DNA of 5,156 nt from Bacteroidetes bacterium UBA4408 (lineage in GTDB: Bacteria > Bacteroidota > Bacteroidia > UBA4408): the NCBI GenBank assembly GCA_002389785.1, contig DGQS01000039.1:1-5156 (forward strand), written 5' to 3'. A program made the position numbers and the translations under genes. Numbering within the stretch: position 1 is the stretch's first letter; every line of letters begins with the position of its first letter. The notes beneath the pieces are model-generated. The model was not told the DNA's origin and searched no databases. It saw only the letters and a program-made list of their open reading frames with translations. Shown here in pieces: positions 1 to 5,012 of this stretch.

Positions 1-10
1 CTCGCCTGCA

Positions 11-25
11 CGCAGCACGTTATGC
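11..25 (+). repeat. Right arm of an attC-like cassette boundary (partial site)
   Basis: The segment 11-23 reads CGCAGCACGTTAT and differs in one base from positions 1624-1636 (CGCAGTACGTTAT), the right arm of the site downstream of the DHFR-like gene. The core GTTATGC (19-25) is the exact reverse complement of GCATAAC at 714-720, which ends the higBA segment. In integron attC sites the right core (GTTRRRY) precedes a cassette and the left core (RYYYAAC) follows its gene; the order here is the same, although the fifth core base is T rather than a purine. The left arm of this site lies outside the window. The repeated arm is directly visible; its recombination role is inferred. Confidence 0.5.
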
Positions 26-82
26 AGCATTGCTCGAAATTCTTATGCGAATAGAATTCTTCTTCCGAAATTTGGTTTTCAT

Positions 83-115
83 TTTGTCATTACTTACTTT
101 TGGCGTAAGTATTTG
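83..115 (+). promoter_or_regulatory. Probable higBA promoter with palindromic operator
   Basis: A perfect 7-bp inverted repeat, TACTTAC (91-97) and GTAAGTA (105-111), with a 7-base spacer, lies just upstream of higB. HigA-type antitoxins and the HigBA complex commonly repress their own operon by binding such palindromes. A Bacteroidetes-like promoter can be placed around it: TTTG at 83-86 as the -33 element and AGTATTTG at 108-115 as an imperfect -7 element (consensus TAnnTTTG), 21 bases apart. The palindrome would then sit between the two promoter elements, as expected for autorepression. The inverted repeat is certain; the promoter boxes and the regulation are inferred. Confidence 0.45.
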
Positions 116-125
116 AAAAGACTGT

Positions 126-407
126 ATGATCAATTCTTTTGGAGACAAAGACTCAAGGAAAATTTGGGAAGGTGAACGAGTGAAAAACTTGTCAACAGAA
201 ATACAGGAAATTGCTAGACGTAAACTTAGGATGCTTAACAATTCTCAAGACCTTAACGATTTGCTGATTCCTCCTTCCAACAGACAAGAAAAACTTAAGG
301 GAAATTATAAAGACTTCTACTCCATTCGAATTAATAATCAATGGCGAATAATTTTTAAATGGTATAATGGAAACGCAGATGAAGTAGTAATTATTGATTA
401 TCACTAA
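126..407 (+). CDS. higB: HigB-type toxin (RelE/ParE superfamily mRNA interferase)
   Basis: This 93-residue protein is of normal length for the HigB 'killer protein' family, small RelE-fold RNases that cut mRNA on the ribosome in the cytoplasm when the antitoxin is lost. Recognisable parts are the N-terminal INSFGDKDSRKIWEGE stretch, the helix around residues 24-38 (EIQEIARRKLRML), the PP turn (49-50), LKG (57-59), the strand block YSIRINNQWRIIF (65-77), and the C-terminal DYH (91-93) that closes many HigB proteins. The reading frame is intact, so the toxin may be active. It precedes its antitoxin with a 12-base gap, the usual inverted HigBA order. The ATG at 126 starts at the family's typical N-terminus and lies 14 bases after the palindromic operator. 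Family assignment is confident; activity is untested. Confidence 0.93.
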   Translation: MINSFGDKDSRKIWEGERVKNLSTEIQEIARRKLRMLNNSQDLNDLLIPPSNRQEKLKGNYKDFYSIRINNQWRIIFKWYNGNADEVVIIDYH

Positions 408-419
408 AAGACAAATGAG

Positions 420-719
420 ATGAAAAAGCTAAAGAACATTCACCCAGGAGAAATTCTTAAAGAAGAGTTTTTAATGCCACTTGAAATTAGTGCTTATAGA
501 CTTTCCCTAGACATCGGAATTCCACAAACTCGTGTTTCTGCAATCTTGAAAGGAAAAAGAAGAATTACTGCTGACACTGCTCTTAGACTTTCTAAATATT
601 TTGGAAATTCTGCAAAATTCTGGCTTGGACTTCAAGACGATTTTGACATTGAAGAAGAAAATAATCAAAAAAAGGCAGAACTAAACGCGATAAAACTATG
701 CACTCCCAACGCAGCATAA
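420..719 (+). CDS. higA: HigA-type antitoxin (XRE-family HTH regulator)
   Basis: This 99-residue cytoplasmic protein should bind and neutralise HigB and repress the operon. It has the family signature IHPGEILKEEFL (7-18), a helix-turn-helix over about residues 23-50 (SAYRLSLDIGIPQTRVSAILKGKRRI), and the HigA-specific block ITADTALRLSKYFG followed by FWLGLQ (67-72). The acidic, lysine-rich tail after residue 73 is of usual length. The last codons (NAA) and the stop TAA (717-719) lie inside GCAGCATAAC, so the gene ends within the left core of the downstream repeat. This is a common arrangement for cassette genes whose stop codon is supplied by or overlaps the recombination site. The gene follows higB closely and is almost certainly co-transcribed with it. 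Identification is confident. Confidence 0.93.
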   Translation: MKKLKNIHPGEILKEEFLMPLEISAYRLSLDIGIPQTRVSAILKGKRRITADTALRLSKYFGNSAKFWLGLQDDFDIEEENNQKKAELNAIKLCTPNAA

Positions 720-890
720 CAGCGGCTTAGCGCAATGTATTATTTGAGGAGGAAAGTGGGTTAATTGGCTTTGACACTCGCAGAATGTTGGTGCAAAAAA
801 AATATTACAATAGAGTTTTCGGTCGAAATTTGGTTAATTTTATTGCACTATTTTTTGCAAAACAAACTTGCAACGAACCCAAAATTAAAG
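714..890 (+). repeat. Intercassette repeat, copy 1, with attC-like left arm
   Basis: The segment starts with the core GCATAAC (714-720), then GCGGCTT (722-728), and runs into AGCGCAATGTATTATT (729-744), which recurs exactly at 2497-2512 and with one change at 3125-3140. Similarity to copy 2 continues through GGAAAGTGG, CTTTGA, ACTCGC, AATATT, GAAATTTG and CCCAAAAT to about 890, a total near 165 bases. ATAAC + GCGGCTT is complementary to AAGCCGC (1620-1626) + GTTAT (1632-1636) beyond the DHFR-like gene, but no GTTAT right core is found before that gene. An internal inverted repeat TGCAAAAAA (792-800) / TTTTTTGCA (851-859) is also present. No coding potential is seen between 720 and 960. It is clearly a repeat; its role as a cassette site is inferred. 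Confidence 0.7.
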
Positions 891-898
891 TACTTTAT
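867..898 (+). promoter_or_regulatory. Possible promoter of the DHFR-like gene
   Basis: CTTG at 867-870 and TACTTTAT at 891-898 match the Bacteroidetes primary promoter pattern (-33 TTTG-like, -7 TAnnTTTG) with a 20-base spacer. Transcription would start near 905 and leave a leader of about 55 bases before the ATG at 961. AT-rich DNA gives such matches by chance, so this is a weak call. Confidence 0.3.
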
Positions 899-960
899 CT
901 ACCATCAAAACTAAACAGAAACCCTGCGGATGACACAGCAGACAACATGACAATTATACC

Positions 961-1496
961 ATGAGAAATGTGATTTTATACATAGCAGCAAGTCTTGACA
1001 ATTACATCGCAAGACTAGACGGAAATGTAGATTGGTTAGATTATCCCGACTACCATTTACCTAACGAGGACTATTGCTACTCAGACTTTTATAAAAATAT
1101 TGACACAACACTAATGGGCAACAACACCTACAAAACAGTATTGGGTTTTGACGTGCCTTTTCCATACCCAGACAGACCAACTATATATTCACTCGTTCAA
1201 CTAACGAACAAGACAACGAGTTTGTAAAATTCATTTCGGGAGACATTGTAAAATTTGTCCAACAGCTTAAAAACGTTCAAGGACAAGACATTTGGTTAAT
1301 AGGCGGTGGACAAATAAATACCTTACTCTTAAACAACGACCTAATTGATAAAATTATTTTGACAATTGTTCCAATAACCATAGGACAAGGGATTCCATTA
1401 TTTGATGGAAAAGGAAAAGAAACAAAATTTATCTTTGAAAAAAGTAAGTCCTTCGAGACTGGACTTGTACAACTGACATTTAAAAAGAAAGACTGA
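961..1496 (+). pseudogene. Dihydrofolate reductase / RibD C-terminal-like reductase, frameshifted
   Basis: Read in two frames, the segment encodes a full-length (about 178-residue) protein of the bacterial DHFR/RibD C-terminal family (YwjB/YyaP-like), presumed NAD(P)H-dependent reductases, most with unknown substrate. The first frame gives MRNVILYIAASLDNYIA, the DGNVDWL motif, DTTLMGNNTY and FDVPFPYPDRPT. The second begins near 1183 and gives FTRSTNEQ, IWLIGGGQ (nucleotide-binding loop), DKIILTIVPITIGQGIPLF and a normal C-terminus ending at TGA 1494-1496. Adding one T after position 1182 would restore the frame and the expected PTYIFTR. The unshifted frame stops at 1225-1227 after 88 residues. 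The second half shows no other damage, so this is either a recent one-base deletion or a sequencing error. The start matches the family N-terminus (MRKVILYIAASLDG). Family is confident; function in this cell is doubtful. Confidence 0.88.
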
Positions 1497-1510
1497 ATAA
1501 GGAAGGTTGT

Positions 1511-1638
1511 TAATAACTGTTGGGTGTTATGGGGGTTGATATTTTTTATATGAAAATTTGTGCTAATTTTAATTGTGTGCATTGTATCGAAAGTATTGAT
1601 GAATAGCCCCTACTGAGACAAGCCGCAGTACGTTATAA
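1511..1638 (+). repeat. Complete attC-like palindromic site after the DHFR-like gene
   Basis: About 128 bases lie between the left core TAATAAC (1511-1517) and the right core GTTATAA (1632-1638); ATAAC and GTTAT are perfectly complementary. Inside, GGTGT-type bases (1522-1527) can pair imperfectly with ACAAGCC (1618-1624), leaving mismatched or bulged bases, and GGGG (1531-1534) pairs with CCCC (1607-1610). The central part (TTTGTGCTAAT at 1557-1567) resembles copy 2 at 2554-2564. Length, end cores and bulged stem fit integron attC sites, where a folded single strand is recombined. The right arm AAGCCGC (1620-1626) pairs even better with the left arm at 722-728, so the DHFR segment could instead have been inserted within a larger site. 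Structure is seen; recombination is inferred. Confidence 0.55.
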
Positions 1639-1679
1639 GTAAACCACCTAAAAAAAACGAACAATCAATTTTGATATTT

Positions 1680-2408
1680 ATGAAGCAACTAATCATTTTT
1701 CTGTTTACGCTCACAACTTTATGTTCCTACGGACAAACATTGTCAAATGAAAAATCAAGTTCGAATTTCAAGCGAGTTCAAATTGGTATTAACATTTCTC
1801 TTGACAATACCTTTCGGAAACTTAAAAATAATGACGGCAGTTCAACAGTTGACGATATTATAAAGATTCGCAACGAAAATGAAACTTTCAAATCTGGTTA
1901 TACAACAGGACTGAATGTTTGCTTTAACATCAAAAATAATGTTGGCTTAGAGACAGGCATTCAATACTCCAATAAAGGATATCAGACTAAAAAAGAATAT
2001 ATAAATTTTGCTCTAGCTAACACGAAAGATCCAAATTATTTAAGTTTCATTTACAGCTATCATTACATAGACATTCCCGTTAAAGCAAATTTTACGATTG
2101 GAAAAAGAAAGGTTCGCTTCCTTACAAGCTTTGGAATTACTACAAATATTTTCATCAAGGAAACACAGAAAACTGTTTTATTTTATTCAGACCATTCTGA
2201 CAAAAAAACCACACAGACAAATTTTAACTATAATAAAGTAAATATCACTCCGACAATTAGTGTTGGCATTGACTATAAAATAAACAGTAGAATGAATTTG
2301 AGAGTTGAGCCAACATTTAGATATGGAATTTTAAAAATTACTAATGACCCATTGACTGGATACTTGTATAGCGCAGGACTAAATATTAGTTATTACTTTG
2401 GATTTTAA
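1680..2408 (+). CDS. Secreted outer-membrane beta-barrel protein (PorT-like / OMP_b-brl fold)
   Basis: The ATG at 1680 gives a 242-residue protein with a signal peptide MKQLIIFLFTLTTLCSYG and likely signal peptidase I cleavage before Q19; a TTG at 1671 is in frame but would spoil the signal's short basic start. The cysteine in the signal is not in a good lipobox. The mature part has alternating strands typical of the Bacteroidetes outer-membrane beta-barrel family: QIGINISL near the N-terminus, VGLETGIQYSNKGYQTKK, YHYIDIPVKANFTIG, RFLTSFGITTNIF, TPTISVGIDYKI and the closing strand YSAGLNISYYFGF with a terminal aromatic, the usual barrel-insertion signal. It should sit in the outer membrane as a small barrel of about eight strands. 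Such proteins mostly lack an assigned function and none can be given here. It stands alone between two repeats, with no linked partner. Confidence 0.85.
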   Translation: MKQLIIFLFTLTTLCSYGQTLSNEKSSSNFKRVQIGINISLDNTFRKLKNNDGSSTVDDIIKIRNENETFKSGYTTGLNVCFNIKNNVGLETGIQYSNKGYQTKKEYINFALANTKDPNYLSFIYSYHYIDIPVKANFTIGKRKVRFLTSFGITTNIFIKETQKTVLFYSDHSDKKTTQTNFNYNKVNITPTISVGIDYKINSRMNLRVEPTFRYGILKITNDPLTGYLYSAGLNISYYFGF

Positions 2409-2727
2409 ACATTGTAGATATAAAAAAAACGATACAGACAACAACAGACATAGGCAACTCAACCAGAGTTTGATGGCCAACTTCTCAAAACTTCTAAGCG
2501 CAATGTATTATTAGGGGTGGAAAGTGGAATATTAACTTTGAAACTCGCTGAAAGTTTGTGCTAATAAAAATATTGCAATCTATTTTGAGGTTGAAATTTG
2601 TATAACTTTATTCTCACATTATTGAAGACAAGAAAATGCTGCGATGGCCCAAAATAAAACACCTCGACTGCATGCAATAAATTAGTTGAAATAAAAAAAC
2701 ATCATCCGTTTAAAAAATCTTACTCTA
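2409..2727. other. Non-coding stretch between the barrel and GIY-YIG genes
   Basis: This 319-base interval holds repeat copy 2 (2495-2660) in its middle. The flanks (2409-2494 and 2661-2727) are AT-rich with no convincing gene, RNA or terminator hairpin. No ATAAC or GTTAT pair with attC-like spacing was found, so unlike the site at 1511-1638 this boundary keeps the repeat body but not the recombination cores. Confidence 0.6.
2495..2660 (+). repeat. Intercassette repeat, copy 2
   Basis: This copy shares 16 identical bases (AGCGCAATGTATTATT, 2497-2512) with copy 1, then GGAAAGTGG, ACTTTGA, ACTCGC, AATATT, GAAATTTG and CCCAAAAT in the same order and at nearly the same spacing, for about 166 bases. 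The stretch TTTGTGCTAAT (2554-2564) also occurs in the attC-like site after the DHFR-like gene (1557-1567). The terminal GCATAAC core seen in copy 1 is missing here. The repeat is on the same strand as all genes. Its status as a repeat is visible; its function is unknown. Confidence 0.75.
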
Positions 2728-3081
2728 GTGCCACGATTAGTATATAAGGTTTATGTTATTGAACTTCCTAAGCGAGTCTTTACCGAGGATTTTAAATTTC
2801 GAAACGCGAATCCGCAGTTTAATGGCGTGCTTGAATGTCTATATGTTGGTATGACAAGTAAAACGCCAGAAGAAAGACTCAAACAGCATAAAACTGGATA
2901 TCGAAATAAGAAAGGTCATAAACTCTCAGCCAATATTGTAGAGCGATATGGTGGTTATTTGCGCCCAAGTCTTTATAATCACATTAATTTGCAACCAATG
3001 ACAAGACAGGAAGCATTAATACAAGAAGAAAAACTTGCTTGGGACTTGAGAAGAAAAGGATATGCTGTGTGGTTTAATTAG
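2728..3081 (+). CDS. GIY-YIG-type nuclease-like protein
   Basis: This 117-residue protein resembles a family of small stand-alone GIY-YIG proteins. The first strand KVYVIEL (7-13) corresponds to the GIY motif, LYVGMT (38-43) to the YIG motif, and PEERLKQHKTGY (47-58) supplies the conserved Arg50 and His54. Downstream are RYGGYLRPSLYNH (73-85), a glutamate-rich helix EALIQEEKLA (95-104) likely carrying the metal-binding Glu, and the family's closing GYAVWF. The GIY-YIG spacing is unusually long because of an insert with RNANPQF. GIY-YIG domains cut DNA with a divalent metal; whether this one does is unknown. The start is GTG at 2728, since an in-frame stop lies at 2692-2694 and the first in-frame ATG would delete the GIY strand. 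Repeats flank it on both sides. Family is fairly sure, substrate unknown. Confidence 0.82.
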   Translation: MPRLVYKVYVIELPKRVFTEDFKFRNANPQFNGVLECLYVGMTSKTPEERLKQHKTGYRNKKGHKLSANIVERYGGYLRPSLYNHINLQPMTRQEALIQEEKLAWDLRRKGYAVWFN

Positions 3082-3122
3082 CGCGAAGCATGGATGGAGT
3101 TCAAACTGCAGCTTACTGAAGC

Positions 3123-3210
3123 CTAGCGCAATTTATTATTTGGGACGGAAAGTAGTTTAATTAACTTTGAAGGTCGCATGAAGCTTGTGCAATAAAATTA
3201 AAATAACAAT
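3123..3210 (+). repeat. Intercassette repeat, copy 3 (shortened)
   Basis: AGCGCAATTTATTATT (3125-3140) differs by one base from copies 1 and 2. It is followed by GGAAAGT, TTAATTAACTTTGAA, GTCGCATGAAG and TTGTGC in the common order. Similarity fades near 3205, only about 20 bases before the next gene's ATG, so the distal half present in copies 1 and 2 is missing. TTTG at 3166-3169 and TAAAATTA at 3193-3200 could form a weak promoter for the next gene, with a long 23-base spacer. No ATAAC/GTTAT cores are seen. Confidence 0.7.
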
Positions 3211-3227
3211 GAATAGTAGCTTGACTA

Positions 3228-3641
3228 ATGGCAAAAATTAATGTTCAAACCGACTGCGGAAATGCACCTAGAAAAGTTTTTTTGAAAGAATTATATAGTT
3301 CCCTAGCTAATGGCGAAAAGCAATTGATTAGTGATCACCTTCAGGACAATTTTGTATGGCAAGTTGTTGGGCATACATCATTCACAGGTAAGGAAAAATG
3401 CTTGAACAAGCTTTCTATTCAAAAAATATGGAAGATAAAAGAGTTGATCATTGAGACATTAATAACTCATGGTTCCGACGCATCGGTAAGTGGACAAATA
3501 ATTTCAAATGACAACACAAAATTTTGTTTCTGTGACCTTATTAAATTTAGAGGTGCTGGTGGGACAAAATTAAATTCTATTACGACCTTTTTAATTAAGG
3601 TAAGCAAGAGGAATACAGTGATAATGACCGATAAAGTATGA
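3228..3641 (+). CDS. SnoaL-like / NTF2-fold protein
   Basis: This 137-residue protein belongs to the SnoaL-like group of the NTF2 superfamily: small cone-shaped alpha+beta proteins that include isomerases, hydrolases and many with no known substrate. Visible family features are TDCGNAPRK (8-16), a helix FLKELYSSLANGE, VWQVVG (43-48), the F-x-G-K-E turn (52-56), ELIIETLITHG (72-82), FCFCDLIKFRGAGGTK (99-114) and a final strand ITTFLIKV. The protein is cytosolic, with no signal peptide or membrane segment. The ATG at 3228 is the only good start; the frame has a TGA at 3222-3224 just upstream. It begins about 20 bases after repeat copy 3 and is followed by a decayed regulator gene. Fold is likely; a biochemical function cannot be given. 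Confidence 0.85.
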   Translation: MAKINVQTDCGNAPRKVFLKELYSSLANGEKQLISDHLQDNFVWQVVGHTSFTGKEKCLNKLSIQKIWKIKELIIETLITHGSDASVSGQIISNDNTKFCFCDLIKFRGAGGTKLNSITTFLIKVSKRNTVIMTDKV

Positions 3642-3715
3642 GCCGAATCGCTTCCGAATTCAAAGCCGGAGACATTTACTGTCAGCCCTAAAAGACAATC
3701 AAGAATCAAAATTTA

Positions 3716-3958
3716 ATGGAAAATATACTAACCTATTTCGAAAAATACCTTCCTTTGGATGTCTACTATAAAAAAGCTTTTGATTAGTCGTTTGAGCGAG
3801 CGTAGAATAAAACGTAAACAATATATTTTGCAAGAAGGAGACACTTGCAAACATTTCAGTTATGTTGTTGAGGGTTGTTTTAAAACTTATGGTGTTGACA
3901 ATGAAATTCGAAAGCATGACAAACAACTAAACCGAATTGGGAAAAATGTCGGTTGAGT
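3716..3958 (+). pseudogene. Crp/Fnr-family regulator, frameshifted N-terminal fragment
   Basis: The ATG at 3716 opens a typical Bacteroidetes Crp/Fnr N-terminus (MENILTYFEKYLPLD), but that frame stops at a TAG near 3785. Shifting frame around 3761 continues the expected protein: TIKKLLISRLSERRIKRKQYILQEGDTCKHFSYVVEGCFKTYGVDNE, the first part of the cyclic-nucleotide-binding beta roll. The join can be explained by loss of two bases (or gain of one) between GAT and TCT. After VDNE, homology ends, and the remaining residues are encoded by DNA that forms the left arm of the attC-like site at 3921-4065, with a stop at 3956-3958. The rest of the cNMP-binding domain and the winged helix are absent (about 80 of roughly 190 residues remain). 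It is a non-functional remnant; family assignment is fairly sure. Confidence 0.75.
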
Positions 3959-4065
3959 GCTTCGCAATTGCATTTAACGTAAATTAAAAAATGGTTCTAC
4001 GCTTCAGCAATTGTGATGACAATGATTCCATCGCCAATCCAGAATCCTTCCTTTAGGCGTTATTT
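3921..4065 (+). repeat. Second attC-like structure at the end of the Crp fragment
   Basis: The left arm AAACAAC (3921-3927) faces the right core GTTATTT (4059-4065) with one mismatch. Next, TAAA (3928-3931) pairs with TTTA (4052-4055), leaving GGC (4056-4058) unpaired, then GAA (3934-3936) with TTC (4048-4050). Total length is about 145 bases. The interior has a near-direct repeat, GCTTCGCAATTG (3959-3970) and GCTTCAGCAATTG (4001-4013). It separates the Crp remnant from the VOC pair, so its position is right for a cassette boundary, but the pairing is weaker than at 1511-1638 and the body does not resemble copies 1-3. It is a tentative call. Confidence 0.35.
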
Positions 4066-4119
4066 AATAATTTTATCGAAAATTAAGAAAGTAAGATCTA
4101 TAAGAATTAAAAATAAAAT

Positions 4120-4542
4120 ATGACAAACAAACTTTTCCCTTGCTTATGGTTTGATGGACAAGCTAAAGCAGCAGCAAACTATTACTGCTCGATTTTTAAA
4201 AACTCAAAAATAATATCAGAAAACCCAATGGTGGTAATTTTTGAACTCAACGAAACAAAATTTATGGCACTCAATGGCGGTCCACAATACAAGTTTTCTC
4301 CTGCCAATTCGTACGTTATTACTTGCGACACACAGGAAGAAATTGACCATTATTGGGAAAAATTAGGCGAAGGAGGAACGTATAGTAAATGCGGTTGGCT
4401 TGACGACAAGTTTGGAGTTTCGTGGCAAATTGTTCCTCCAATTTTAGGAGAACTAATGAGTAATCCGGAAAAATCACAAAAAGTTATAGCCGCATTTTTA
4501 CAAATGACTAAATTTAATATTGAAAAATTAATTAACGCATAA
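4120..4542 (+). CDS. VOC-superfamily protein, PhnB / 3-demethylubiquinone methyltransferase-like (first of pair)
   Basis: This 140-residue cytosolic protein is of the PhnB-like branch of the vicinal-oxygen-chelate (glyoxalase) superfamily. It has the hallmark LFPCLWFDGQAKAAANYYCSIF (5-26), VVIFELNETKFMALNGGP (38-55), SYVITCDTQEEIDHYWEKL (64-82), CGWLDDKFGVSWQIVPPIL (91-109) and the C-terminal helical tail with KVIAAFLQMTKFNIEKL (121-137). The segment between GG and CGW is short compared with members that carry a PLDKYPWSEKYGW-like loop, as in a known subgroup. Some pages name this family after 3-demethylubiquinone 3-methyltransferase, but methyltransferase activity is not supported; no substrate is known. 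It is followed after 9 bases by another VOC gene, so the two are likely co-translated and could form a heterodimer, as VOC folds usually work in pairs. Confidence 0.92.
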   Translation: MTNKLFPCLWFDGQAKAAANYYCSIFKNSKIISENPMVVIFELNETKFMALNGGPQYKFSPANSYVITCDTQEEIDHYWEKLGEGGTYSKCGWLDDKFGVSWQIVPPILGELMSNPEKSQKVIAAFLQMTKFNIEKLINA

Positions 4543-4551
4543 AATAAAATC

Positions 4552-4983
4552 ATGGCACAAATCAATCCATACATCAACTTCAACGGAAATGCTGAAGAAG
4601 CATTCAATTTTTACAAATCGGTATTTGGAGGAGAATTCGCTAAAATTATACGCTTCAAAGACTTGGCAAGTGCAGAGTTCCCGGTAGCTGAACATGAAGT
4701 CGATAAAATAATGCACATTGCATTGCCTATCGGTAAAAACATTCTGATGGCCAATGACGTTCCCGAAAGTATGGGAAGAGTTAATGAAAACGAAAACAGA
4801 AGTAAAATTGCAGTTACTGCTGAAAGTAAGGATGAGGCCTACCAATTGTTTAACGGACTTTCGGCGGGCGGGCAAGTTGAAATGCCTATTGAAGAAAATC
4901 CTGATGGCACTTACTTTGCCATGTTCAGAGATAAATTTGGTATTGAATGGATGATAAAATTTGACCCGAATAATAAAGGGTAA
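4552..4983 (+). CDS. VOC-superfamily protein, PhnB / glyoxalase-like (second of pair)
   Basis: This 143-residue protein begins with the PhnB signature INPYINFNGNAEEAFNFYKSVFGGEF (4-29), continues with KIMHIALPIGKNILMANDVPESMG (52-75), and ends with LFNGLSAGGQVEMPI (99-113), YFAMFRDKFGIEWMIKF (121-137), all in the expected order and at full length. It differs clearly from the upstream VOC protein, so it is not a recent tandem duplicate. Members of this group are small cytosolic proteins; they lack a shown reaction, and the full metal-ligand set of glyoxalase I is not evident. It starts 9 bases after its neighbour's stop, and a strong terminator follows about 30 bases after its own stop, closing a two-gene transcription unit. 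Family is confident; function unknown. Confidence 0.93.
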   Translation: MAQINPYINFNGNAEEAFNFYKSVFGGEFAKIIRFKDLASAEFPVAEHEVDKIMHIALPIGKNILMANDVPESMGRVNENENRSKIAVTAESKDEAYQLFNGLSAGGQVEMPIEENPDGTYFAMFRDKFGIEWMIKFDPNNKG

Positions 4984-5012
4984 ATTTAACTGTCGTTATA
5001 TTCACCTTGTTA

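Noticed and set aside
20..241. Minus-strand open frame of 73 codons at the left end
   Set aside because: It overlaps higB in antisense and has no recognisable motif; its terminal NAA codons arise from the inverted repeat core.
1277..1582. Open frame of 101 codons on the minus strand
   Set aside because: It lies antisense to the second half of the DHFR-like gene and resembles no protein; the plus-strand frame carries clear family motifs.
1671..1679. TTG at 1671 as the start of the outer-membrane barrel gene
   Set aside because: ATG at 1680 gives a standard signal peptide beginning MKQ; the upstream TTG adds hydrophobic residues before the lysine.
714..3210. The repeats as a CRISPR array
   Set aside because: The repeat units are long, imperfect and hundreds of bases to over a kilobase apart, with genes between them; no short regular spacers exist.
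4528..4875. Open frame of 115 codons on the minus strand
   Set aside because: It is antisense to the second VOC gene, with a cysteine- and phenylalanine-rich composition typical of shadow frames.
4991..5001. GTTATAT at 4995-5001 as another right core after the VOC pair
   Set aside because: No matching left arm or inner boxes are present, and the five-base core occurs easily by chance in AT-rich DNA.
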